From assembly GCF_005862305.2 (NCBI RefSeq), contig NZ_CP054026.1, forward strand, positions 1 through 64,000: a DNA stretch of 64,000 nucleotides, given 5' to 3'. This DNA is from Rhizobium indicum (GTDB lineage Bacteria; Pseudomonadota; Alphaproteobacteria; Rhizobiales; Rhizobiaceae). Positions 27,444 to 36,158 of the stretch are shown here, piece by piece; position 1 is the stretch's first letter, and each line of letters begins with the position of its first letter. The translations under genes and the position numbers were made by a program. The notes under the pieces were generated by a model. That model saw only the letters and a program-made list of their open reading frames with translations. It ran no database searches and was not told the DNA's origin.

Positions 27444-28661
27444 ATGCCGACCAAGGCCGCGATTGTTGAGAAAGCCAAGAGAGCGAGTCGAGTATCGATC
27501 GACGAGACGATCGCGCAGGACTCGACGATGCTCAGCAGCCAATTGCAAGTGCTGTTCGAGCGGTTGTTTTCGCCCGATGCCCGCAAATCGCTACGGCGGT
27601 TCAGCAGCACCGAGACTGCCAAGCTGCTCGGCGTTACCGACAGCTATGTTCGTCACCTCGCCGCCCAGGTGGAAAGCATCAATCCGGAAAAGACGGCGGC
27701 CGGTCGACGGGTGTTCTCGCTTGAGGAAATTCATGCAATGCGCCACCATCTTGGGCGCACCAAACCCTCCTATCTGCCGATGCGCCGGCCGGGTGACCAT
27801 CTCCAGGTGATTGCCGTCACCAATTTTAAAGGCGGCTCCGGCAAGACGACGACATCAATCCACCTGGCGCAGTTCCTGGCTCTTCGCGGCTACCGCGTGC
27901 TCGCCGTCGACCTCGATCCGCAGGCCTCGATGTCGGCGATGCTCGGATATCAGCCCGAATTCGACGTCGGCGAAAACGAGACGCTTTACGGTGCCATCAA
28001 ATATGACGAAACGCGACGCGACGTAGCCGACATCGTCCGCCAGACTTATTTTCCGGGGCTCGATCTCATTCCCGGCAATCTCGAACTGCACGAGTTCGAA
28101 CACGATACTCCAAAGGCACTCGCCGACACCAACCGCGACGACAAGGACATGTTCTTCATGCGGGTCGGCAATGCGCTGCATTCGCTGGAGCAGAGCTACG
28201 ACGTCGTCATCATCGATTGCCCGCCGACCCTCGGCTTCCTGACACTGTCTGCTCTCTGCGCGGCAACGTCCGTCCTCATCACCGTCCATCCGCAGATGCT
28301 CGACGTCGCGTCGATGAACCAGTTCCTGACGATGACCTCCGACCTTCTGGCCGTGGTCAAGCAGGCAGGCGGCAATCTCGATTATGACTGGATGCGTTAT
28401 CTGATCACCCGCTATGAGGCCAATGATGGACCGCAGGCGCAGATCGTCGCCTTCCTGCGCAGTCTGTTCGGCGAGCGCGTGCTGACCTCGATGATGGTCA
28501 AGTCGACAGCGGTCTCGGATGCGGGCCTGTCCAAGCAGACAATCTACGAGGCGGGACGCGAGACGATGCATCGCCAGACCTATGACCGCGGGGTGGAATC
28601 CGTCGACAGCGTCAATGCCGAGGTCGAGCAACTCATTCGCAGCGCATGGAGCAGGACATGA
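27444..28661 (+). CDS. repA: Plasmid partitioning protein RepA (ParA type)
   Basis: A 405-residue ParA-like ATPase that segregates the plasmid and, with RepB, represses repABC. The N-terminal 110 residues hold an HTH-like region (ETAKLLGVTDSYVRHLAAQVES). The deviant Walker A VTNFKGGSGKTTTS follows near residue 120, then Walker A' VLAVDLDPQASMS and Walker B VVIIDCPPTLGF. Length fits the family. It overlaps repB by four bases (ATGA). Confidence 0.96.
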   Translation: MPTKAAIVEKAKRASRVSIDETIAQDSTMLSSQLQVLFERLFSPDARKSLRRFSSTETAKLLGVTDSYVRHLAAQVESINPEKTAAGRRVFSLEEIHAMRHHLGRTKPSYLPMRRPGDHLQVIAVTNFKGGSGKTTTSIHLAQFLALRGYRVLAVDLDPQASMSAMLGYQPEFDVGENETLYGAIKYDETRRDVADIVRQTYFPGLDLIPGNLELHEFEHDTPKALADTNRDDKDMFFMRVGNALHSLEQSYDVVIIDCPPTLGFLTLSALCAATSVLITVHPQMLDVASMNQFLTMTSDLLAVVKQAGGNLDYDWMRYLITRYEANDGPQAQIVAFLRSLFGERVLTSMMVKSTAVSDAGLSKQTIYEAGRETMHRQTYDRGVESVDSVNAEVEQLIRSAWSRT

Positions 28662-29671
28662 GCCCAAAAGGACGCGACATCCTGAAGAGCATGGTCGGTG
28701 CCGTCGAGCCAACACGGCCGGAGGTGCCGAGCGTGCAACAACCGCATCGGCCATCGGGAGCGGTCAAGGCGATGAACCTGTCGCTTGGACGGCTGGGAGA
28801 GGAAGCAGCCGCCGCCAAGGCGCTGCGCGAATCGCTGGCTTCCGGTGACAAGGTGCTGGAGATCGATCCGGCTGCCGTCGAAATGTCCTTCATCCGCGAC
28901 CGTATCCCGGTCGACAAGGATGCCGAGTTCGAGCGATTGAAGCAGTCCATCCAGGAAAGCGGACAGCAGGTTCCGATCCTGGTGCGGCCGGACCCGGCAA
29001 GGGCCGGGCACTACCAAGCCGCCTATGGCCACAGACGCCTGCGGGCGGCCGCAGAGATCGGGGTTCCTGTTAAGGCCGTCGTGCGGAAGCTCACAGATGA
29101 AGAGTTGATCCTCGCGCAGGGTCAGGAGAACGGCCCCCGTGTCGACTTGAGCTTTATCGAGCGGGCCCTGTTTGCACGCCGCATGGATGAACATGGCTTC
29201 AGCCGCGACATGATTGCCAAGGCGCTGGCGACAGACAAGCCGGAAACGTCAAGGCTGCTGCAGGTGGCTCAGACGATTGATCCCGAGATCATTCTTGCCA
29301 TCGGGCCGGCCCCCAAGGTCGGCCGCCCGCGCTGGTTGGCATTTGCGGAGAAATTCAGGGAGACGGGCGGGCAGAAAAAGGCGCAGGCCGCCATCAGTGC
29401 CGCTGGTTTCGGGACGTTGGAGACCAACAGCCGCTTCGATGTCATCTGGAAGGCACTGGAGGAGAAGAGCGCACCGCAGCGGGCCGAGCAGACGCTCCGG
29501 ACCCAAGGGGGGGCGCCGCTTGCTTTGGTGGCCCGCTCCGGCAAAACCTTTCGCATCACCGTCAAATCGGCGGCGTTTTCGGAATTCCTGGCTCAGCGGT
29601 TGATAGGCCTCGCCGCCGAGTTCGAAGAGGAAATGAGGGAAAATGAGGCAGTTAGACCGGTTGTCAGCTGA
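28658..29671 (+). CDS. repB: Plasmid partitioning protein RepB (ParB type)
   Basis: A 337-residue ParB-like centromere-binding protein. Nuclease/ParB domain near residues 65-155 (VEMSFIRDRIPVDKDAEFE, QQVPILVRPDP, YGHRRLRAAAEIG, GQENGPRVDLSFIERALF), followed by the HTH KALATDKPETSRLLQVAQ. Start ATG 28658 overlaps the repA stop as ATGA and has GGAG and AGGA upstream. Its own stop codon lies inside parS-like palindrome 2. Confidence 0.95.
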   Translation: MSPKGRDILKSMVGAVEPTRPEVPSVQQPHRPSGAVKAMNLSLGRLGEEAAAAKALRESLASGDKVLEIDPAAVEMSFIRDRIPVDKDAEFERLKQSIQESGQQVPILVRPDPARAGHYQAAYGHRRLRAAAEIGVPVKAVVRKLTDEELILAQGQENGPRVDLSFIERALFARRMDEHGFSRDMIAKALATDKPETSRLLQVAQTIDPEIILAIGPAPKVGRPRWLAFAEKFRETGGQKKAQAAISAAGFGTLETNSRFDVIWKALEEKSAPQRAEQTLRTQGGAPLALVARSGKTFRITVKSAAFSEFLAQRLIGLAAEFEEEMRENEAVRPVVS

Positions 29672-29675
29672 CAAT
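29660..29675. other. parS-like palindrome 2, overlapping the repB stop
   Basis: GTTGTCAGCTGACAAT, a 14-bp perfect core that spans the last three repB codons and the TGA stop (29669-29671). It matches the repABC parS pattern at 15 of the 16 symmetric positions. Confidence 0.8.
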
Positions 29676-29699
29676 CCGGATAGGAGATAACGCGCAAAA

Positions 29700-29753
29700 G
29701 AAAAAAGCCCCCGAACGTCACCGTCACGGAAGCTTTCCTCGTAGTCTTGAACA
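29700..29753 (-). ncRNA. Antisense counter-transcribed RNA (incA-type ctRNA) of repABC
   Basis: On the minus strand a perfect TTGACA (plus 29783-29788), 17-bp spacer and GATTCT -10 (29760-29765) predict a start near 29753. The transcript would end at a hairpin of nine base pairs (plus arms 29705-29713 and 29727-29735) followed by a run of six Ts. This gives an RNA of about 55 nt in the repB-repC gap, the place and size of known repABC ctRNAs, which block repC expression and set copy number and incompatibility. Two 12-bp direct repeats (29756-29767 and 29771-29782) lie within its promoter. Confidence 0.85.
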
Positions 29754-29845
29754 CCTCCGAGAATCGCACTTCCGAGAATCGCTGTCAAGAGTTTTTGGCG
29801 CCGTTTTGGCGAGCGGATTTCTTTTGCCTTGTTGAGGTGGAAGAT

Positions 29846-31126
29846 ATGGAAACCGGAAGTGTGACGACGCCCTTCGGGCGGCGGTCGATGACGCTTGGCA
29901 TGCTCGCAAACCAGGTCATGGCCGGGGAGATCAAACCGGATCAGTCGGTCGATAAGTGGAAATTGTTTCGCGCGCTGTGCGAAGCAAAGCCGCTGCTTGG
30001 CATCGGCGATCGGGCGCTTGCCGTGCTCAACGCGCTTTTGAGCTTTTATCCGAAGAATGAGCTGGCCCAGGAAAACGGCTTGATCGTATTCCCGTCTAAT
30101 ATCCAGCTTTCGCTCAGAACGCATGGCATGGCCGAACAGACCGTCCGGCGCCATCTTGCCGCGCTCGTCGAGGCAGGTCTTCTGCTGCGCAAGGATAGCC
30201 CCAACGGCAAGCGTTACGTCCGCAGGGACAGGGCAGGGGAGGTCGACGAGGCGTTCGGCTTCTCGCTGGCGCCGCTGCTTGCCCGTGCCGAGGAGATCGA
30301 ACAGCTCGCGGCCGAGGTGATGGCTGAGCGGCTGCATGTCCAGCGTCTGCGTGAACGCATCACCCTTTGCCGCCGTGACATTGCCAAACTGATCGAAGCG
30401 GCCGTCGAAGAAGAGATCTCTGGGGATTGGCAAGGCCTATACCGCGAATTCCGGGACCTGATCGAAGGCCTGCCGCGATCGCCGACGACAGCGCAGCTTG
30501 AACTGTTGCTGGATGAATTGAAGGCCCTGCGCGCAGATATTCTTAACCGGCTGGAAATTCGGGTTAAATCAACAGAACAGCGCGGCAATGCCGTTTATAT
30601 CGAGCGTCACATACAGAATTCAAATCCCGAATCCATCTCTGAACTTGAACCAAGCTTCGAAACGAAGCAGGGCGCGATAGCTGAGCAAGACAATGACCGA
30701 GGGGCCGTGACGCCAGAGAAGGGGAGGGGTGAGGAAGAGCAAAGTCGACGGCCGGAGGTCCGCAATGATGGTAGCGGACTGAAATCCTTCCCGCTCGGAT
30801 TGGTTCTGCAGGCCTGCCCGGAAATTCTTGCCTATGGGCCGGATGGCGTAATCCGCAACTGGCGCGATCTGATGGCCGCAGCCGTCATCGTTCGATCGAT
30901 GCTGGGCGTCAGTCCGTCGGCCTATGAGAATGCGGCCAATGTGATGGGTCCGGAAAACGCCGCGACGGTGATGGCATGCATCCTGGAGCGTGGCGGCCAC
31001 ATCAATTCGGCCGGTGGCTATCTTCGTGGGCTGACGCGGCGAAGCGAAAAGGGCGAATTCGCGATCGGCCCGATGCTGATGGCACTTCTGCGGGCAAATG
31101 CGCCGGCCGGGCGGAAGGTTGGATAG
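29846..31126 (+). CDS. repC: Replication initiator RepC
   Basis: A 426-residue initiator for the repABC replicon. It starts METGSVTTPFGRRSMTLGML, the conserved RepC N-terminus; HTH-like segment TVRRHLAALVEAGLLLRKD near residues 95-115; C-terminal domain with LVLQACPEILAYGPDGVIRNW and VMACILERGGHINSAGGYLRGL. The frame is open back to 29747, but the conserved N-terminus, with GAGG eight bases upstream, sets the start at 29846. The AT-rich middle (about 30540-30660) is where oriV lies in this family. Expression is limited by the antisense RNA. Confidence 0.95.
   Translation: METGSVTTPFGRRSMTLGMLANQVMAGEIKPDQSVDKWKLFRALCEAKPLLGIGDRALAVLNALLSFYPKNELAQENGLIVFPSNIQLSLRTHGMAEQTVRRHLAALVEAGLLLRKDSPNGKRYVRRDRAGEVDEAFGFSLAPLLARAEEIEQLAAEVMAERLHVQRLRERITLCRRDIAKLIEAAVEEEISGDWQGLYREFRDLIEGLPRSPTTAQLELLLDELKALRADILNRLEIRVKSTEQRGNAVYIERHIQNSNPESISELEPSFETKQGAIAEQDNDRGAVTPEKGRGEEEQSRRPEVRNDGSGLKSFPLGLVLQACPEILAYGPDGVIRNWRDLMAAAVIVRSMLGVSPSAYENAANVMGPENAATVMACILERGGHINSAGGYLRGLTRRSEKGEFAIGPMLMALLRANAPAGRKVG
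30540..30660. other. Candidate oriV (AT-rich segment inside repC)
   Basis: A local AT-rich stretch within an otherwise GC-rich gene. In studied repABC plasmids the origin lies inside repC at such a region. No iterons are visible, so the exact site is inferred from family knowledge only. Confidence 0.45.
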
Positions 31127-31155
31127 TGTTCAACCTTCCTGTGGGCAGCGTATGG

Positions 31156-31482
31156 CTAAGCGCGGATAAGCCTTCGCTCCAGAAAACTCTGCATGTCGCG
31201 ACGTCCGTCTACCACGCAGTAGACGACGACATCCGTGCCCAGGATCCGATAGATCATGCGCCACGGCTTATGGTGCAGTTCCCGATATTCAGAAATTCCG
31301 ATACCCGCCAACTCCTTCGGAATATTTCCGCGGGCGGGGAATTCTTCAAGCTCGGCGCAGGCACTCTCGATTTCCGTGAGGATGCGCTCTGCCGTCTCGG
31401 CGCCGTCGCGGCTAGCGATGAAGCGATACAGATCCTCAATGTCGCGTTCCGCGTCCTCAGCGAAAAGAACACGATATGGCAT
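31156..31482 (-). CDS. RelE/ParE-family toxin
   Basis: A 108-residue toxin of the ParE/RelE fold: VLFAEDAERDIEDLYRFI at the start, RILTEIESACAELEEFP, and the C-terminal RELHHKPWRMIYRILG and VVYCVVDGRRDMQSFLERR. ParE types poison gyrase and RelE types cut mRNA; the target cannot be read here. It overlaps the antitoxin stop by one base. Convergent with repC, 29 bp away, it probably stabilises the plasmid. Confidence 0.85.
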   Translation of the reverse strand: MPYRVLFAEDAERDIEDLYRFIASRDGAETAERILTEIESACAELEEFPARGNIPKELAGIGISEYRELHHKPWRMIYRILGTDVVVYCVVDGRRDMQSFLERRLIRA

Positions 31483-31763
31483 CAGGATCGGCTGTCCGCG
31501 AGACGTTTGCGGATGCGTGCGAAGGATTCCGCAGCGGGGCGCAGTTTGCCCTCCTCGACTTGCCGGTTGGTGAGCGCCAGCACCTTCAGGAGCGCCAGTG
31601 TCTCCTGTGTTTCTTCATATTGGCCGACGTCCTGAAGGATGGCTTTCGCCTCTCCGTGAAGCGTAATGACGACCGGCTGCGGGTTATCCTTCAGCGTCCG
31701 GATGATCTCCGGCGCATGCGCCTTGAGGTAGCTGATCGGCTTGACCTGTTCTGACAGCTTCAT
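31482..31763 (-). CDS. Phd/YefM-family antitoxin
   Basis: A 93-residue antitoxin. The N-terminal DNA-binding part reads EQVKPISYLKAHAPEIIRTL and VVITLHGEAKAILQDV, the Phd/YefM pattern; the C-terminal half is a flexible toxin-neutralising arm. It precedes and overlaps the toxin and should repress their shared promoter. Confidence 0.85.
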   Translation of the reverse strand: MKLSEQVKPISYLKAHAPEIIRTLKDNPQPVVITLHGEAKAILQDVGQYEETQETLALLKVLALTNRQVEEGKLRPAAESFARIRKRLADSRS

Positions 31764-31917
31764 GCGGTTACTCCCTTTCGACCAGAATATAGACCATCAA
31801 GTGGTCGATTGAAAGAAGCCTTTCGATGCCGGTGGCGCACAGTCCCGGCAGACGATTTTCCATCTTGGGTGCGGCCGCTTTTTTCACTCCGCGTGTTCGA
31901 AAGAGAATGTCATTTCT

Positions 31918-31953
31918 TATAATGAAGTTTGTCTACTGATTTTATAGATTAAA
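31918..31953 (+). promoter_or_regulatory. Promoter/operator region of the sulfur-salvage cluster (dyad site 1)
   Basis: TATAAT (31918-31923) precedes a dyad TCTA-N9-TAGA (31932-31948) inside a 25-bp element, 31929-31953, that begins TTGTCTAC and ends ATAGATTAAA. The element is repeated in reverse orientation before the FMN reductase gene at 41849. It ends 30 bp before the ATG of the first monooxygenase. The dyad looks like a LysR-type or repressor site; no regulator gene lies next to it. Confidence 0.55.
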
Positions 31954-31983
31954 CTTTGCAACCAAGGATCGGATCGTGGCGTC

Positions 31984-32976
31984 ATGACCTATCTCCTCAG
32001 CCTTCTCGACAAAAGCCCGATCGAACAGGGTCTCACCGCGGCGGACGCGCTGCGGGCGACGGTAAAGATTGCCGCCCGGGCCGAGGAACTCGGTTATCAC
32101 CGTTTCTGGGTTGCCGAACATCATAACATGTCCAATCTGGCGAGCTCCGCGCCGGAGGCGCTGATAGCCTACCTTCTCGCCAGGACCTCGAGGATTCGCA
32201 TCGGCTCCGGCGGCGTCATGCTGCAGCACTACAGCGCCTATAAGGTTGCCGAGACCTTCAATCTTCTGGCATCGCTTGCGCCCGGCCGCGTCGATCTCGG
32301 TGTCGGCAAGGCACCGGGTGGATTTCCGCTCTCGACGCGCGCCCTGCAGCTTGCCGTCGATCCGGCCAGGAAGCCGGATTTCGCGAGCCAGCTTTCCGAT
32401 CTCAACATCTATCTCGCCGCCGACCCGAATTACGACGGCGCGCAAGCGACGCCTTTCCCGCCGACTGCTCCCGAACGTTTCCTGCTTGGCGCCAGCCTCG
32501 AAAGCGCCGAGCTCGCTGCCGAGAAGGGCTGGGAGCTCGTTTTCGCCGGTCATTTGAACGGCGATCCTGACAATCTGCGCAGAACCTTTGAGGCTTATGA
32601 GCGGGCATCCGGCGGCAAGCGCCCGATCCTGGCGCTCGCAGCCTTTGCCGCCGAAAGCGAGGACTATGCCCGCGAGCGCGTCGGCAAGTTGCGCATCGTC
32701 AAGGTGTTCCTGCCGAACGGCCAGACCGTCAATGTCGGCAGCGAGGAGCAGGCGGCCGAATTTGCCCGCCAGGCCGGCGTCACCGATTACCGCATCGAGG
32801 AAAAGGTGCCGAGCGTGCTGCATGGCACGGCGGAGCAGATCCGCAAGGAACTGGACGAACTTCACCGCCGCTACGGGGTCAAGGAGTTCGTGCTCGACAC
32901 GCCGGCACTTTCGGTTGCCGAGCGCCTGGCTTCCATCGAGCTGCTCGCCAAAGAGCGGCTTTCCCTCGTCGCATGA
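31984..32976 (+). CDS. LLM-class flavin-dependent monooxygenase (luciferase-like, MsnO8 type)
   Basis: A 330-residue bacterial-luciferase-like protein: YRFWVAEHH-type motif (HRFWVAEHHNMSNLASSAPE), then RIRIGSGGVMLQHYSAYKVAE and the LGASLESAELAAEKGWELVFA strand. It would use reduced FMN and O2 to oxidise a small substrate, in this context probably a sulfur compound. First gene of a cluster of like-oriented genes to 41672. Confidence 0.85.
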   Translation: MTYLLSLLDKSPIEQGLTAADALRATVKIAARAEELGYHRFWVAEHHNMSNLASSAPEALIAYLLARTSRIRIGSGGVMLQHYSAYKVAETFNLLASLAPGRVDLGVGKAPGGFPLSTRALQLAVDPARKPDFASQLSDLNIYLAADPNYDGAQATPFPPTAPERFLLGASLESAELAAEKGWELVFAGHLNGDPDNLRRTFEAYERASGGKRPILALAAFAAESEDYARERVGKLRIVKVFLPNGQTVNVGSEEQAAEFARQAGVTDYRIEEKVPSVLHGTAEQIRKELDELHRRYGVKEFVLDTPALSVAERLASIELLAKERLSLVA

Positions 32977-33000
32977 CCGTTTCCAAAAAGGATTGATCCC

Positions 33001-34350
33001 ATGGCTCAGAAACACGTCACGTTCGGTATCATGCTGCAGGGTCCCGGCGGTCACATGAACGCCTGGAAGCATCCAAGCGGACCGGCCGATGCAAGCGTCA
33101 ATTTCGACTTCTTCGTCAAGACAGCACGCAAGGCCGAGGCGGCGGGCATCGCTTTCGCCTTCGTCGCCGACGGGCTCTACATCAACGAGCAGTCGATCCC
33201 GCATTTCCTCAACCGCTTTGAGCCGATTGCCATTCTCTCGGCGCTCGCCGCCTCGACCTCGAAGATCGGCCTCGTCGGCACGGTCTCGACCTCTTACAGC
33301 GATCCCTTCACCATCGCCCGCCAGTTCGCCTCGATCGATCTCATCAGCGGCGGCCGGGCAGGGTGGAATGCGGTGACCTCGCCGCTCGAAGGCTCGGGGC
33401 GGAATTACAGCCGCGAACATCCCGAACACGAGCTGCGCTACGAGATTGCCGAGGACTATATCGATGCGATCAAGGGCCTGTGGGATTCCTGGGACGACGA
33501 CGCCTTCGTCCGCAACCGTGAGACCGGCGTCTTTGTCGATAAGACGAAGATGCATCGCCTCAACCATAAGGGCCGCTTCTTCCGCGTCGAGGGGCCGCTC
33601 AACATCGGCCGTTCCAAGCAGGGCCAACCCGTCGTTTTCCAGGCGGGGGCCTCGGATTCCGGCATTCGGCTCGCCGGCAAGCATGCCGACGCGGTCTTTA
33701 CCAATGGCGGCCCGTTCGAGGAGGCGCAGGCCTTCTACCACCAGCTCAAGGACAGCGTGATTGCCCATGGCCGCAGTGCCGCGGAAGTCGGTATTTATCC
33801 GGGTATCGGACCGATCGTCGGTGCGACGCAGGAAGAGGCGGACGCCAAGTATCAGGCGATCCGCAACCTCGTCACCATAGAAGAGGCGCTGCTCTATCTC
33901 GGCCGCTTCTTCGATCATCACGATTTCAGCGTCTATCCGCTCGACGAGCCGTTCCCCGAGCTCGGCGATATCGGCAGGAACAATTTCCGCGCCACCACCG
34001 ACCGCATCAAGAAGACGGCGCGGGAGAAGGGCTTGACGCTCCGGCAAGTGGCGCTCGATTCGGCAACGCCACGCACGGCCTTCATCGGCACGGCCGGTCA
34101 TATCGCTGACGAGATCATCCGCTGGGTGGATCATGGTGCTGCCGACGGCTTCATCCTCGGTTTCCCTGTCATCGCCGAGGGCTTCGACGATTTCTCCACA
34201 TACGTTCTGCCGATACTCACGGAGCGCGGCTATTTCGATCCGGCCCTGAAGGGCGAGACGTTGCGCGACCATCTGGGTCTGCCCTTCCGCGAAAGCCGCT
34301 ATGCGGCGGGCGCGGAGCAGGTCGAGCGCGGAAAGGCTGTCGGCGCCTGA
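33001..34350 (+). CDS. LLM flavin monooxygenase, NtaA/YxeK/CmoJ type
   Basis: A 449-residue monooxygenase of the NtaA/SnaA/DszA group: FGIMLQGPGGHMNAW at the start, RNYSREHPEHELRYEIAEDY, WDSWDDDAFV and GPLNIGRSKQGQPVVFQAGAS are typical. In Bacillus the YxeK/CmoJ relatives cleave the C-S bond of N-acetylated S-(2-succino)cysteine. Here it lies with an M20 deacylase, a GNAT acetyltransferase and an amino-acid ABC transporter, the same gene set, which supports a similar role. The ribosome site AAGGATTGATCCC is good. Confidence 0.88.
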   Translation: MAQKHVTFGIMLQGPGGHMNAWKHPSGPADASVNFDFFVKTARKAEAAGIAFAFVADGLYINEQSIPHFLNRFEPIAILSALAASTSKIGLVGTVSTSYSDPFTIARQFASIDLISGGRAGWNAVTSPLEGSGRNYSREHPEHELRYEIAEDYIDAIKGLWDSWDDDAFVRNRETGVFVDKTKMHRLNHKGRFFRVEGPLNIGRSKQGQPVVFQAGASDSGIRLAGKHADAVFTNGGPFEEAQAFYHQLKDSVIAHGRSAAEVGIYPGIGPIVGATQEEADAKYQAIRNLVTIEEALLYLGRFFDHHDFSVYPLDEPFPELGDIGRNNFRATTDRIKKTAREKGLTLRQVALDSATPRTAFIGTAGHIADEIIRWVDHGAADGFILGFPVIAEGFDDFSTYVLPILTERGYFDPALKGETLRDHLGLPFRESRYAAGAEQVERGKAVGA

Positions 34351-34367
34351 GGCGCCGACGAACCGTC

Positions 34368-35567
34368 ATGAACATCATCGCTCAGAACCCGCGCAGCAAC
34401 GATCCGGTCGAGAAGGGTATCGCTGCCTATCTCGACGAGATCATCGCGCTTCGCCACGATCTGCATCAATATCCGGAGCTTGCGTTCCAGGAGCTCAGGA
34501 CCAGCAAGCTCGTGGCCTCCCGCCTTTCCTCCTGGGGCTATGAGGTGGCGACGGGCATCGCCGGAACCGGCATCGTCGCCACCCTCAGGCGCGGCGAGGG
34601 CAAAAAGCGGATCGGCATTCGCGCCGACATGGACGCGCTTCCGATCGAGGAGGCGACCGGCCTTGCCTATGCCAGCAGCAATCCCGGCGTCATGCATGCC
34701 TGCGGCCATGACGGGCATACCTCGATCCTCTTGGCCGCCGCCCGCTATCTTGCCGAAAGCGGCAATTTCAGCGGTACGTTGCGGCTGATTTTCCAGCCCG
34801 CCGAGGAGATCGGCGCCGGCGCCCGCAAGATGATCTCGGAAGGCCTGTTCGAGCGCTTTCCTGTCGATGCGGTGTTCGGGCTGCACAATTGGCCGGGTGT
34901 GCCGACAGGCCAATTCGGCTTCGTCGCCGGCCCGGCCATGGCTTCGGTCGACAAGGCGATCATCAAGATCATCGGCAAGGGCGGCCATGGCGCCGAACCG
35001 CACCGGACCGTCGATCCGGTACTGGCTTCGGCCTCCTTCATCACTGCGCTGCAGAGCGTCGTCTCGCGCAATGTCGATCCGCAGGAGATGGCGGTCGCGA
35101 CCGTCGGCTCGATCCATGCCGGCTCCGCCTCGAACGTCATCCCTGAGAGCGTCGAGATGCAGCTGACCATGCGGGCCTTCAGCGAGACCGTTCGTCAGCT
35201 GTTGCGAGAGCGCATTCCGGCCCTTGCCCGTGCCCAGGCCGAAAGCTTCGGCGCCGAGGCGGAGGTGAATTACCGCCTCGGCTTTCCGGCGCTGGTCAAC
35301 CATGCAGCCGAGACCGCCTTCGCCCGCGATGTCGCCCACGGCGCACTCGGCCCGGCGGCGATCGAGAAGGATTTCCGGCCGAGGACAGCGAGCGAGGATT
35401 TTGCCTTCATGCTGCAGGCAAATCCCGGCAGCTACCTCTTCGTCGGGAATGGCGACAGCGCGCCTCTTCACAGCGCCCACTACAATTTCAACGACGCGAT
35501 CATCGCGCCGGCCGCCCGCTACTGGGTGCGGCTCGCCGAAACCTTCCTCACTGATGACAACGGGTGA
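34368..35567 (+). CDS. M20-family amidohydrolase / N-deacylase
   Basis: A 399-residue zinc-dependent M20 amidohydrolase: GIRADMDALPIEEATGLAY, metal motif HACGHDGHTS, GLHNWPGVPTGQF and C-terminal TASEDFAFMLQANPG. Related enzymes remove N-acyl groups from amino acids (hippurate hydrolase, YxeP/SndA). In this cluster it probably deacetylates the product of the monooxygenase step. The 3' end overlaps the GNAT gene by one base. Confidence 0.88.
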   Translation: MNIIAQNPRSNDPVEKGIAAYLDEIIALRHDLHQYPELAFQELRTSKLVASRLSSWGYEVATGIAGTGIVATLRRGEGKKRIGIRADMDALPIEEATGLAYASSNPGVMHACGHDGHTSILLAAARYLAESGNFSGTLRLIFQPAEEIGAGARKMISEGLFERFPVDAVFGLHNWPGVPTGQFGFVAGPAMASVDKAIIKIIGKGGHGAEPHRTVDPVLASASFITALQSVVSRNVDPQEMAVATVGSIHAGSASNVIPESVEMQLTMRAFSETVRQLLRERIPALARAQAESFGAEAEVNYRLGFPALVNHAAETAFARDVAHGALGPAAIEKDFRPRTASEDFAFMLQANPGSYLFVGNGDSAPLHSAHYNFNDAIIAPAARYWVRLAETFLTDDNG

Positions 35568-36121
35568 TGAACGATATGAGCGATACGTTTCTCTATACCA
35601 GCCCTCTCGACCCGCGCGCTAAGCCGCTGATCGATGAGTTGATCTACGAGTATGACAGCCGCTACGGCAACTATTTCAATGCCGAAGGAGCTGCGGCCGA
35701 GTTGAACCGTTATCCTCCCGAAGCCTTTGCGCCGCCTGACGGCAATTTTCTCCTGTTGGTCCGTGATGGCGAAACCATCGGCGGCGGCGCCTTCAAGCAC
35801 TATGACGAACGCACGGCCGAGTTCAAACGCATCTGGACGCGCTCCGATCTGCGCCGGCAGGGCCTTGCCCGCAACGTGCTGGTAGAACTGGAGGCCCAGG
35901 CCGCGCGCCAAGGCTATTCCCGCATCTACCTCACGACCGGCTTTCGCCAGCCCGAAGCCGTCGGCCTCTATCTGAACTACGGCTACACCGCTCTCTTCGA
36001 CACCTCCGCCGATCCCGAGATCTACAAGAGCCTGCCCTTCGAGAAGGACATCACCCATCTCGCTGAGCCTGCTCACGAAGACGCCGAACCGCGCCTGCGC
36101 GTGGCCGGTGCAAATTTCTGA
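35567..36121 (+). CDS. GNAT N-acetyltransferase
   Basis: A 184-residue GNAT enzyme. The acetyl-CoA motif is RSDLRRQGLARNVLVELEAQA near residues 92-112, with strand YSRIYLTTGFRQPEAVGLYLNYGY after it. ATG 35567 is chosen because it overlaps the M20 stop (TGATG); ATG 35576 is an alternative. Predicted to N-acetylate the cysteine-type substrate before cleavage, as YxeL and SnaA do. Confidence 0.82.
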   Translation: MNDMSDTFLYTSPLDPRAKPLIDELIYEYDSRYGNYFNAEGAAAELNRYPPEAFAPPDGNFLLLVRDGETIGGGAFKHYDERTAEFKRIWTRSDLRRQGLARNVLVELEAQAARQGYSRIYLTTGFRQPEAVGLYLNYGYTALFDTSADPEIYKSLPFEKDITHLAEPAHEDAEPRLRVAGANF

Positions 36122-36158
36122 AAACGGCAAAGACCGACAATCATAAAAGGGAAGCACA

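Noticed and set aside
31942..34272. A 776-codon minus-strand ORF across two monooxygenase genes
   Set aside because: It is a long GC-driven antisense shadow; the plus-strand frames encode clear LLM motifs while this one has none.
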